This document shows, one piece after another, positions 41,813 to 48,227 of a DNA stretch of 64,000 bases. This DNA is from Thermus antranikianii DSM 12462 (GTDB taxonomy: Bacteria > Deinococcota > Deinococci > Deinococcales > Thermaceae). The position numbers and the translations under genes were made by a program. The DNA is taken from positions 124,001-188,000 of the forward strand of contig NZ_AUIW01000003.1 in NCBI RefSeq assembly GCF_000423905.1. Direction: 5' to 3'. How positions within the stretch are numbered: the stretch's first letter is position 1; the number at the start of each line of letters is the position of its first letter. Below the pieces are notes generated by a model. That model was not told the DNA's origin, made no database searches, and saw nothing but the letters and a program-made list of their open reading frames with translations.

Positions 41813-41973
41813 CACCATAGCCCCACCTTGATTTCTACTCCCTCCGCCTCCACCTCCAGCAGGGTTAAAGGCGGCAACACCCTAAAGGTCCAAAGGGCAG
41901 CGAGAGGCAAGGGAATAGGCGCTCCTCCCCGGAAAAGGGCCCGGGTTTTCCACACCCAGAGGGCGAGGAGCAA
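41812..41973 (-). CDS. Small membrane protein with TTG start (53 aa)
   Basis: A frame of 53 codons runs from TTG 41973 to a TGA that overlaps the DUF2089 ATG (TGATG). It reads LLALWVWKTRALFRGGAPI, then a second hydrophobic part IPLPLAALWTFRVLPPLTLL, ending EVEAEGVEIKVGLW. GGAG lies six to eight bases upstream of TTG. It is in the same frame as the preceding SHOCT-domain gene, after that gene's TGA and 12 further codons, so it might be a former C-terminal extension. The coupled overlap with DUF2089 supports a real gene. Confidence 0.55.
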   Translation of the reverse strand: MLLALWVWKTRALFRGGAPIPLPLAALWTFRVLPPLTLLEVEAEGVEIKVGLW

Positions 41974-42009
41974 ACCCCACTCCAGGGCGCAAAGGGGGCC
42001 AAGCTGGCC

Positions 42010-42381
42010 TCACACCACCTCCACCAGCACCTGCACCGGATTGCCCTCCTCCTCCTTTTCGATCTCCACCAGCTTCCCCTCGGGCACCCCCTCCCGCACT
42101 AGGCGCAAGAGGTCCTTCAAATGCACCCCCCGGTCCTCCAGGGTGAGCTTGGCCTCTTCGGGCAGGAACTTCTCCAGAAGCTCCGCCAAGGCCAGGGGAA
42201 GGTTCACGTGGACCCGAACCGGCTTCCCCTTGTCGTTGGCCTGGATCCGCACCCTGAGGAGCCTGGCAGGGGCCTGCGCCCTGGGCCTGGGTTCCTCCAC
42301 CGCCTCAAGTAGGGCCAAGGCTTCCTCTACCCCAATCTCCCCGGAACGCACCATCTCCAGAATGCGCCCTTTTTCCTCCAT
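42010..42381 (-). CDS. SHOCT-like domain protein
   Basis: ATG 42381 gives 123 residues beginning MEEKGRILEMVRSGEIGVEEALALLEAVE, the YvlB/LiaX-type N-terminal helix pair. The rest (LLRVRIQANDKGKPVRVHVN, then LAELLEKFLPEEAKLTLEDRGVHLKDLLRLVREG and VEIEKEEEGNPVQVLVEVV) resembles a small alpha/beta domain that follows SHOCT in this family. The start lies one base before the stop of the upstream gene. No membrane segment is seen. Confidence 0.8.
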   Translation of the reverse strand: MEEKGRILEMVRSGEIGVEEALALLEAVEEPRPRAQAPARLLRVRIQANDKGKPVRVHVNLPLALAELLEKFLPEEAKLTLEDRGVHLKDLLRLVREGVPEGKLVEIEKEEEGNPVQVLVEVV

Positions 42382-42382
42382 G

Positions 42383-43072
42383 TCATGCCTCCAGTTCCAG
42401 ATTCCCCATGGCCACCCTGGCCCTGAGCTTGGCCTTCCCCTCTCCCAGGGACCAGCGCCGCCCGCCAGAGGCCGCCACCTGCCGCCAAGGCCCCGCCACT
42501 TCGAGGCCCCCCAGGCGCACCTGGGCCTCCACCTCCAGGTCCGAACCCGGCAAAAAGCGGATCTCGGCGTTGCCCGCCCGCACCTCCAGGCGGTGCTCTC
42601 CATCCCGGAGGAAAAGGCCTGCTTCCAGGTTGCCTCCCGAAAGGGCCAGGTCCAGGCCCAAAAGCCTATCCCCTTCCAGGTTGGCCCCTAGGGCCCGGCC
42701 TTTGAGGACCACCCCGGCAAGATCCACGTGGCTTCCCTTGGCCAAAAGCATAACCTCGGCCCCCTCGGGAACCCTAAGCCTCCCCTCGCCCAGGGAAACC
42801 CGATAGACCGGGATCCCGCCCTCCTGGGTTACCCCTACACCCTCCGCCTCCAGCCCCTCCAACCCCGCCACCCCCACCACCTCGAGGCTGGCCCCGAACG
42901 CCTGCACCTGAACCCGAAACCCCTGGGGGGCAAAAACCTGGGAAGCCTCCACAGGAGGCCTTTCCCCACCAGCCAACTCCCTTTCCTCCAGCACGGAAAG
43001 AAGCTCCAGGGCCTCCTCCGGGGTAAGGACCCCTTCCCTTACCATCTCCAAAATGCGCCGCTTATCCTCCAT
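42383..43072 (-). CDS. SHOCT-like plus DUF4097-type beta-helix protein
   Basis: ATG 43072 gives 229 residues: the SHOCT-like segment EDKRRILEMVREGVLTPEEALELLSVLEE, then a long beta-solenoid of DUF4097 type with repeated short strands (VLLKGRALGANLEGDRLLGLDLALSGGNLEAGLFL). DUF4097 proteins occur with LiaFSR/YvlB stress systems in Gram-positives. No signal peptide is present, so the beta-helix would be cytoplasmic. It overlaps the preceding small gene by 11 bases. Confidence 0.82.
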   Translation of the reverse strand: MEDKRRILEMVREGVLTPEEALELLSVLEERELAGGERPPVEASQVFAPQGFRVQVQAFGASLEVVGVAGLEGLEAEGVGVTQEGGIPVYRVSLGEGRLRVPEGAEVMLLAKGSHVDLAGVVLKGRALGANLEGDRLLGLDLALSGGNLEAGLFLRDGEHRLEVRAGNAEIRFLPGSDLEVEAQVRLGGLEVAGPWRQVAASGGRRWSLGEGKAKLRARVAMGNLELEA

Positions 43073-43259
43073 AGGAAACCTCCCCAAGCTCCGCCGGAGC
43101 CTCCGGGGCAAGCCTCTGGGCCCACCGTAAAAGAACCCGGGCCAGCCTCAGACGCCAGGGGGAACGAAGGGGCTTAAGGAGCCTCTCCCGCTCCGCCTCC
43201 AAAAGGAGCTCCTCGTACCTCCTCTTCCCCACCCCCGGGTCCCACCATGGGCTCCACAT
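43062..43259 (-). CDS. Small basic protein, unknown, first gene of SHOCT operon
   Basis: Sixty-five residues start MWSPWWDPGVGKRRYEELLL and continue as a basic amphipathic helix (ERERLLKPLRSPWRLRLARVLLRWAQRLA). The Trp-rich start and Arg/Leu helix suggest membrane or protein association, but I know no family. AAGGAGGTGAAGG precedes ATG 43259. It follows the strong promoter at 43280-43309 and overlaps the next gene. Confidence 0.65.
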   Translation of the reverse strand: MWSPWWDPGVGKRRYEELLLEAERERLLKPLRSPWRLRLARVLLRWAQRLAPEAPAELGEVSYGG

Positions 43260-43260
43260 C

Positions 43261-43278
43261 CTTCACCTCCTTGTGAAG
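43261..43278 (-). promoter_or_regulatory. Palindrome containing the ribosome site of the SHOCT operon
   Basis: On the minus strand the sequence is CTTCACAAGGAGGTGAAG: arms CTTCAC and GTGAAG with the ribosome site AAGGAG in the loop, one base before ATG 43259. TTCACAA pairs further with TTGTGAA upstream at 43293-43299, on the other side of the -10 box. Transcription likely starts inside or near the first arm, so a DNA operator is as likely as an RNA hairpin. Confidence 0.55.
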
Positions 43279-43279
43279 G

Positions 43280-43309
43280 ATTATAAACCCATTGTTCACA
43301 ATCTGTCAA
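43280..43309 (-). promoter_or_regulatory. Consensus promoter of the SHOCT/DUF2089 operon
   Basis: TTGACA (43309-43304) and TATAAT (43285-43280) on the minus strand match both consensus hexamers exactly, with an 18-base spacer. It is the best sigma-A promoter in the window. TTGTGAACAA lies within the spacer and is itself nearly symmetric, so a repressor could sit there. Confidence 0.85.
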
Positions 43310-43325
43310 GTTAAGGTTTCCATAT

Positions 43326-44078
43326 CTAAAACCCCAGGCCCGAAGGATGGCGGGAACCCAGGAAAGGGGCACCGATGAAGGCGAAGAGCAAAAGGGCATA
43401 GGCCAGAAGGAGCAGGGCCATGCGCGGGTAGCCCTGAAGCCTCTCCTCAAGGAGGAAGTAAAGGGTGAGGCCGAGCCAGCCCAGGAGCACGGAGATCTCC
43501 TTGGGATCCAGGGCCAAAGGGCTACCGAAATACCCCCAGGCCCAGGCCATACCGCTGGTCAGGCCCAAGGTGGCGGCCAGGTACCCCACCCGAAGGTAAC
43601 CCTGCTCCAGCCGTCTCAGGCTCCAAAGGGGAGCGGAAAGCAGGGCTTTTTCCGGCACCGACCGCAGGCGCAGGTCCTGCATGGCGCACATCACCCCTGC
43701 CCCCACCCCCACCGCTAGGGCCAGGTAGGCCACCAGGAAGGCCCCGGCGTGCACCAGGGTAAGGAGGAGGGGCAGGCTTCCCCCCGGATGGGGCAGGGCC
43801 TTGAGGGCAAAAAGGCCAAGGAGCATGGCCAGGAGAACCAAGTAGCGGCGGAGAGGGGTAAGCCTCGGCCGAAGCAAGAGGCTCTCTCCCCGTAAGGCCA
43901 AAAGCCCCCCCAGGACCAAAGCGGGCTGGGCTGGACCCGAGAAAAACCCCTTAGCGAAGGCATCGGCCAAGGCAGCCCCCAGGTACAGAAAGGCCCCGAG
44001 GAAAAGCCCTCGAGGCCAGAACAACCCCACGGCCAAGAGGAGAACCCCCACCAGAGCCAGCAGGGAAACCGCGGTCAT
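43326..44078 (-). CDS. CcsA/HemX-like cytochrome c assembly membrane protein
   Basis: ATG 44078 (MTAVSLLALVGVLLL, 250 residues) overlaps the hemA stop (ATGA). Seven or eight membrane segments follow, with LTLVHAGAFLVAYLALAVGVGAGVM and the WGYFGSPLALDPKE loop that resembles the Trp/His-rich haem-handling loop of CcsA. Its usual partner hemA lies just upstream, and genes of this type (hemX/ccsA-like) are often linked with hemA. The precise role, in haem export or in regulating HemA, is uncertain. Confidence 0.82.
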   Translation of the reverse strand: MTAVSLLALVGVLLLAVGLFWPRGLFLGAFLYLGAALADAFAKGFFSGPAQPALVLGGLLALRGESLLLRPRLTPLRRYLVLLAMLLGLFALKALPHPGGSLPLLLTLVHAGAFLVAYLALAVGVGAGVMCAMQDLRLRSVPEKALLSAPLWSLRRLEQGYLRVGYLAATLGLTSGMAWAWGYFGSPLALDPKEISVLLGWLGLTLYFLLEERLQGYPRMALLLLAYALLLFAFIGAPFLGSRHPSGLGF

Positions 44079-45253
44079 AGCCGTGGGGGACGGAAGGCCA
44101 GAAGCGGGCACTCCCCAGGGCAGGGAGGTCCTTGGAGAAAATCCTTGGTTCGGGCCTTTACGGCCAAAATCCAGGGATGGGCCCTACGCCCCGCCTCCTT
44201 GTGCCAGGTAAGGGGATCGGCCTCCGGGTACTCCCGCACCACCTCCTTATAGGCCAGGCCCTTCAGGGCCCGTATGGCCTCCCGCACCCGGTGGCCCGCA
44301 TACCACTCCAGGTAGTCCCCAATGGCTCCCTCTATGAGGGCCTCCACCTTGGGCACCTCGCCCTGGCGGGCCTTGAGGTTCTTCTCCACCACCCGCCTTA
44401 GGTCGTCCAGGTTGTACAGGTAGGCCTGGGGTAGGCGGCCCACCCGGGGGTCGATGTTCCGGGGCAGGGCGATGTCGATGAGGAAAAGGGGCTTGGACCT
44501 CCTCGGCAGGTCCTCCGGGTGCACCAGGTAATGGGGGCTGGCGGCGGAAGCCACCACCAGGTCCGCCTGGCGCAGGACCTGGGGAAGGGCCTCGAGGCCA
44601 TAGGCCTCCCCTGCAAACCGCTCCGCCAGGACCCTGGCCTTGTCCACCGTGCGGTTCACCACCAAAACCCGGCCTACCCCATGGGCCTTCAAGTGGGTAA
44701 GAAAGAGCTCCGCCATCTCCCCCGCCCCCAAAACCGCCACGGCAAGGCCCGTGAGGTCCCCGTACACCGCCAGGGCCAAGTCCAAGGCCGCGTAGGCCAC
44801 GCTCACCGCTCCCGCCCCGATGCCGGTTTCGCTCCGGGCCCGCTTGCCCAGGGCGATGGCGGACTGGAAGGCCTTCTCCAAAAGGCTTTCCGTGGCCCCA
44901 TATTTCCGGGCCAGGAAAAGGGCCTCCCGCACCTGCCCTAGGATCTGCGCTTCCCCCATCACCAAGGAGTCCAGGCCCGCCGCCACCCGAAAGAGATGCC
45001 GCAGGACCTCTATTCCCTCCTTCTGGTAAAGGTGGTGGGCCTCCACCCCACGTGCAAGGAGGAGGGCTTTGGCCTCCTTAGGGCTCCCCACCCCGTAGAT
45101 TTCCGTGCGGTTGCAGGTGGAAAGCACCACCGCCCTGCCCAGGGTGCTTAAAGCCGCCGGCAGGGCCACCGCTGGGTCCAGGGCCGCCCGCTCCCGCACC
45201 TCCACGGGGGCGGTCTTGTGGGAAAGGCCCACCAGGTAAAGGGGCAGGGCCAT
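44075..45253 (-). CDS. hemA: Glutamyl-tRNA reductase
   Basis: The enzyme reduces Glu-tRNA to glutamate semialdehyde, the first committed step of tetrapyrrole synthesis. The 392-residue product has GLSHKTAPVEVRERAAL, nucleophile Cys47 in VVLSTCNRTEIYG, the helix VVMGEAQILGQV and the NADPH-binding region VLGAGEMAELFLTHL. ATG 45253 lies 11 bases after TATACT. The CcsA/HemX-like gene follows with a four-base overlap. Confidence 0.97.
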   Translation of the reverse strand: MALPLYLVGLSHKTAPVEVRERAALDPAVALPAALSTLGRAVVLSTCNRTEIYGVGSPKEAKALLLARGVEAHHLYQKEGIEVLRHLFRVAAGLDSLVMGEAQILGQVREALFLARKYGATESLLEKAFQSAIALGKRARSETGIGAGAVSVAYAALDLALAVYGDLTGLAVAVLGAGEMAELFLTHLKAHGVGRVLVVNRTVDKARVLAERFAGEAYGLEALPQVLRQADLVVASAASPHYLVHPEDLPRRSKPLFLIDIALPRNIDPRVGRLPQAYLYNLDDLRRVVEKNLKARQGEVPKVEALIEGAIGDYLEWYAGHRVREAIRALKGLAYKEVVREYPEADPLTWHKEAGRRAHPWILAVKARTKDFLQGPPCPGECPLLAFRPPRL

Positions 45254-45264
45254 AGTCTTTCGTC

Positions 45265-45270
45265 AGTATA
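45265..45270 (-). promoter_or_regulatory. -10 box for hemA
   Basis: TATACT on the minus strand lies 11 bases before ATG 45253. The best upstream match to -35, TTGTCC at 45290-45285, is only 14 bases away, so the -35 is uncertain. Confidence 0.5.
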
Positions 45271-45300
45271 CGCCACCCACGTAGGGACAAGTATCCCTCT

Positions 45301-45318
45301 TTAAGGGCTCACCCTTAA
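45301..45318 (-). terminator. Perfect TTAAGGG/CCCTTAA hairpin after hemD
   Basis: TTAAGGG (45301-45307) pairs with CCCTTAA (45312-45318) around CTCA. It lies eight bases after the hemD stop, upstream of the hemA promoter, so it could terminate the HAD-AhpD-hemD message or act as an operator for hemA. It has no strong T-tract. Confidence 0.45.
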
Positions 45319-45326
45319 CCGAAGGC

Positions 45327-46001
45327 CTATGAGAGCGCCCGAAGTATGGCCTGAAAAAGCCCTTCCAGGCCCGGCTTCGGTGCCTCCCACACGGCAAAGC
45401 CTAGCTGCCTGGCCTCTTCCGCCGTGCTGGGGCCGATGCAGGCCGCCTTGGGCCTCCTAGGGGTCTTCCGGGCGTAGGCCCTGGCGGCGCTTGGGCTGAA
45501 GAAGGCCACCACCTGGGCCCTTTCCAAAAGCGCCAGCTCCTCAGGGGAAAGCACCCTCTCCCGGGTAGCGTACACCTCCAATCGCTCCACCGCCACCCCT
45601 CGGGCCCAGAGGCCTTCCTCCAAATCCTTCCCCGCCAGATCCCCCGCCACAAAGAGCACCCTTTGGGCCGGGGGAAAGGTTGCCGCCAGGTCCTTGGCCG
45701 TGGCCCGGGAAGGGACGAAGGCAGGGGATAGCCCCCCCTGGCGCAGCACCTCCCCCGTTCCCTCCCCCACCGCCGCCACCTTGAGAAGGGGCCTTCCCAC
45801 CTTTTCCCAGGCCCAAAGGAGCCTCTTAGCTCCCTCTTTGGAAGTGACCGCCACCCAGTCCGCTTGGAGGAGTCTTCCGGGAAGGACCTCGAGGCCCGGC
45901 AGGTCCACCTGCTCCAAAAGGGCCACCTCCGCCGCCTCAATCCCCAAGGCGCGGAGCCGGTCCAATAGCCCCTTATCCTTCCCGCGGGTGAGCAGGACCA
46001 C
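45327..46001 (-). CDS. hemD: Uroporphyrinogen-III synthase
   Basis: The 224-residue protein has the two-lobed HemD pattern: VLLTRGKDKGLLDRLRALGIE at the start, LLQADWVAVTSKEGAKRLL, VAAVGEGTGEVLRQGG, VLFVAGDLAGKDLEEGLWARG, VVAFFSPSAARAYA and CIGPSTAEEARQLGF. It makes uroporphyrinogen III from hydroxymethylbilane. Start GTG 46001 lies inside the preceding AhpD-like gene (29-base overlap). hemC is not in the window. Confidence 0.93.
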   Translation of the reverse strand: MVLLTRGKDKGLLDRLRALGIEAAEVALLEQVDLPGLEVLPGRLLQADWVAVTSKEGAKRLLWAWEKVGRPLLKVAAVGEGTGEVLRQGGLSPAFVPSRATAKDLAATFPPAQRVLFVAGDLAGKDLEEGLWARGVAVERLEVYATRERVLSPEELALLERAQVVAFFSPSAARAYARKTPRRPKAACIGPSTAEEARQLGFAVWEAPKPGLEGLFQAILRALS

Positions 46002-46338
46002 GGCCTTTAAGGACCTTGTGAAAGAGCTTCATGGCGGCCAACGCTCGAGGGAAACCCAGGAAAAGGGCGGACTGCAGGATGGTTTCCCGCACCTCCTCCT
46101 CGGTGGCGCCTACCCGTAAAGCCCCCTCCAGATGGGTGGCCAGCTCCTTGGGGCTACCCAGGGCGATCAGGGCGGTGATGGCCAGGAGTTCCCGGGTTTT
46201 GAGGTCCAGCCCTGGCCGGGCCAGGACCTCCTCGTAGGCGAAGTCCCGGATGTAGCGGAAAAGATCCTCGTCCACCTCCTTCAGGCTTGCCTCAATGGCC
46301 CCTTGCTTCTCCCCCCAGATGGCCTGCCGCACGCTCAT
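45973..46338 (-). CDS. Carboxymuconolactone decarboxylase/AhpD-fold protein
   Basis: The all-helical 121-residue protein contains the CMD core: FAYEEVLARPGLDLKTRELLAITALIALGSPKELATHLEGALRVGATEEEVRETI. The CxxC pair of AhpD is absent, since the equivalent position reads ALIALGSPKEL, so it should not act as a peroxidase partner. It is the gamma-CMD-like type of unknown substrate. Start ATG 46338 overlaps the HAD stop; its end overlaps hemD. Confidence 0.87.
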   Translation of the reverse strand: MSVRQAIWGEKQGAIEASLKEVDEDLFRYIRDFAYEEVLARPGLDLKTRELLAITALIALGSPKELATHLEGALRVGATEEEVRETILQSALFLGFPRALAAMKLFHKVLKGRGPAHPREG

Positions 46339-46994
46339 GGCAGGTAGTCTAACACCCCCTCCAGCCGGTGGAGGGCCTGGGGATTCTCCCCCAGGGGATC
46401 AAAGAGGAGGGGTTTAACCCCAGCCCCCTGAGCCCCGACCCAATCGGCCTCCGAGTCCCCCACGTGCACCGCCTCCTCGGGAGCCACGCCCAGGGCCTCG
46501 AGGGCCTCCTGGAAAAGCCTGGGATCGGGTTTGGCCACCCCGGAAAGGGCACTCACCGAAAGGTGCTGGAAGTAAGGTCTTAAGCCCACCACCTCCAGGA
46601 TCTCCGGCAGGGTGGCATCCCAGTTGGACACCACCGCCAGGGCATAGCCCCGCTCCTTCAGGGCCTGTAAGGTGGCCTCGGCTCCGGGAACCACGGGCCA
46701 GAACCGGGGGTTCCTCCAGTTTTCCACCAGCTCCCGGCTCAGGGCCTCGGCGTGCTCCTCGAGGCCCATCCCTGTAAAGAGCCTGCGGTGGAACTCCCGC
46801 CAAAGCCCCAGGGCGGTTTCCAGATCCCGGGCCTTTAGGTGGTGGTCCTCATAGAAGCGAAATGCCGCCAAGGCTGCCGCCTTGGGATCCCTCCTGGGCT
46901 TAAGGCCCCGCTCCTCCAAAAAAGGCAGGAGCCAAAACCGGGGGCTTGCCAGGATGAGGGTGTTGCCCACGTCAAAGAGCACCGCCCGGGTCAT
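46335..46994 (-). CDS. HAD-superfamily hydrolase
   Basis: The 219-residue product has motif I VLFDVGNTLI, motif II VVSNWDATLPE, motif III Lys in GVAKPDPRLF and motif IV VHVGDSEADWVGAQGAG. Motif I has Asn instead of the second Asp (DVGNT), as in some HAD proteins related to haloacid dehalogenase (YjjG or REG-2-like). The substrate is unknown. It heads the HAD-AhpD-hemD unit, with TATACA eight bases before ATG 46994. Confidence 0.9.
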   Translation of the reverse strand: MTRAVLFDVGNTLILASPRFWLLPFLEERGLKPRRDPKAAALAAFRFYEDHHLKARDLETALGLWREFHRRLFTGMGLEEHAEALSRELVENWRNPRFWPVVPGAEATLQALKERGYALAVVSNWDATLPEILEVVGLRPYFQHLSVSALSGVAKPDPRLFQEALEALGVAPEEAVHVGDSEADWVGAQGAGVKPLLFDPLGENPQALHRLEGVLDYLP

Positions 46995-47002
46995 GAACCC
47001 AG

Positions 47003-47008
47003 TGTATA
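47003..47008 (-). promoter_or_regulatory. -10 box for HAD-AhpD-hemD unit
   Basis: TATACA on the minus strand ends eight bases before ATG 46994, again giving little or no leader. Confidence 0.45.
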
Positions 47009-47079
47009 CCCTGGCTTCTCTAAGGGGTGTCTAACCTCCACCTGCTATGGTTTTTATAGCAAAAGGGGAGTGGTAAGGC

Positions 47080-47640
47080 ATGCGATGGCTCGTATGGACC
47101 CTGGCATTGCTGGTTCCCAGCCTGGCCCAAAGCTTTGAGGTGGTTTCCGGGGAAGCCCGCTACCGGGTGCGGGAACAGCTGGCGCAGGTGGGCATCGCCG
47201 ATGCCGTGGGCACCACCCAGGCGGTAAAGGGGCAGGTGGCCCTCCAGGGCACCAGGGCCACGGGGGAGTTCGTGGTGGACCTGAGGGAACTCCGAAGCGA
47301 CCAGCAGCGGCGGGATAACTACCTCAGGCAAAACACCTTGCAAACGGACCGCTTCCCCACCGCCACCTTCCGGCCCAAGGAGGTGAAGGGCCTTCCTAGC
47401 CCCCTGCCCCAAAGGGGCAGGTTCCCCGTGCAGGTGGTGGGGGACCTCACCATCCGGGACGTGACCCAGGAGGTGGTGTGGGAGGGGGAAGTGGAGTTTT
47501 CGGGGGAAGAAGTGAGGGTTCGGCTCAAGACCGAGTTCCCCTTTGAACGGTTCCAGCTCACCCCGCCCCGGGTGCCCATCCTCCTCAGCGTGGAAAACCG
47601 CATCCGGCTGGAGGTGGACCTCAGCTTGAGGCGAAAATGA
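47080..47640 (+). CDS. YceI-family secreted lipid-binding protein
   Basis: A signal peptide (MRWLVWTLALLVPSLAQS) precedes a YceI lipocalin-like barrel: EARYRVREQLAQVGIADAVG, VDLRELRSDQQRRDNYLRQN, LQTDRFPTATFRPKEV and VVGDLTIRDVTQEVVWEGEV, all family marks. Such proteins bind polyisoprenoids in the periplasm. The 186 residues are normal length. It overlaps the start of the intradiol dioxygenase gene by four bases. Upstream TATGGT at 47046-47051 and the GCTAT/ATAGC inverted repeat may be its promoter region. Confidence 0.92.
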   Translation: MRWLVWTLALLVPSLAQSFEVVSGEARYRVREQLAQVGIADAVGTTQAVKGQVALQGTRATGEFVVDLRELRSDQQRRDNYLRQNTLQTDRFPTATFRPKEVKGLPSPLPQRGRFPVQVVGDLTIRDVTQEVVWEGEVEFSGEEVRVRLKTEFPFERFQLTPPRVPILLSVENRIRLEVDLSLRRK

Positions 47641-48215
47641 AACGGCGCACCCTGTTAGGATTTTTCCTCTCCCTCCCCCTGGCGCGGGCCCAGTGCCCGC
47701 CCACCCCGCCCCTCACGGAAGGGCCCTACTACCTTAGGGAGGTACCCCGGCGGAGGGACCTGAGGGAAGGGCTTCCCGGAATCCCCCTTCGGCTTACCCT
47801 CCGGGTGCAGGACCGCACCTGCCAGCCCCTTGGGGGCGTGCGGGTGGACCTCTGGCACACGGATGCCCTGGGGCGCTACTCGGGGGTGAACGCCCCCGGG
47901 GTCTTCTGCCGGGGCTGGCAGCCCACGGACCACCAGGGCCAGGTGGAGTTTCTCACCCTCTTTCCCGGCTGGTACCCAAGCCGTACCCCCCACCTGCACC
48001 TCCGGGTGGAGGCGGGAGGCAGAAGCTTCGCCACCCAGCTTTTCTTCCCCGAGGAAGTCCAGCGCCAGGTCTACGCCCAACCCCCCTACGCGGAAAGGGG
48101 GATGCCCCGGATCGGCAACCGCCAGGACATGCTCTTCCGGGCCGACCTCCTCCTGGCCCTGAAGCCCGAAGGGGAAGGTTACGGGGGAAGCTTCGTCCTT
48201 ACCCTGCCCTTTTAG
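47637..48215 (+). CDS. Secreted intradiol ring-cleavage dioxygenase-like protein
   Basis: The protein has a twin-Arg-like KRRTLLGFFLSLPLARA signal and then the catechol/protocatechuate dioxygenase core: TEGPYYL, RVDLWHTDALGRYSGV and FLTLFPGWYPSRTPHLHLRV. The Fe(III) ligands should be Tyr in RYSG, Tyr in GWYPSR and the two His in PHLHL, all present. It lacks the long N-terminal helical domain of catechol 1,2-dioxygenases (192 residues). Export of an intradiol enzyme is uncommon, so its aromatic substrate is probably extracellular. It is cotranslated with YceI. Confidence 0.85.
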   Translation: MKRRTLLGFFLSLPLARAQCPPTPPLTEGPYYLREVPRRRDLREGLPGIPLRLTLRVQDRTCQPLGGVRVDLWHTDALGRYSGVNAPGVFCRGWQPTDHQGQVEFLTLFPGWYPSRTPHLHLRVEAGGRSFATQLFFPEEVQRQVYAQPPYAERGMPRIGNRQDMLFRADLLLALKPEGEGYGGSFVLTLPF

Positions 48216-48221
48216 TACCCT
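48216..48221 (+). promoter_or_regulatory. -10 box for purB (leaderless)
   Basis: TACCCT overlaps the end of the dioxygenase gene and lies six bases before ATG 48228 (TAAGGC spacer). Confidence 0.5.
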
Positions 48222-48227
48222 TAAGGC

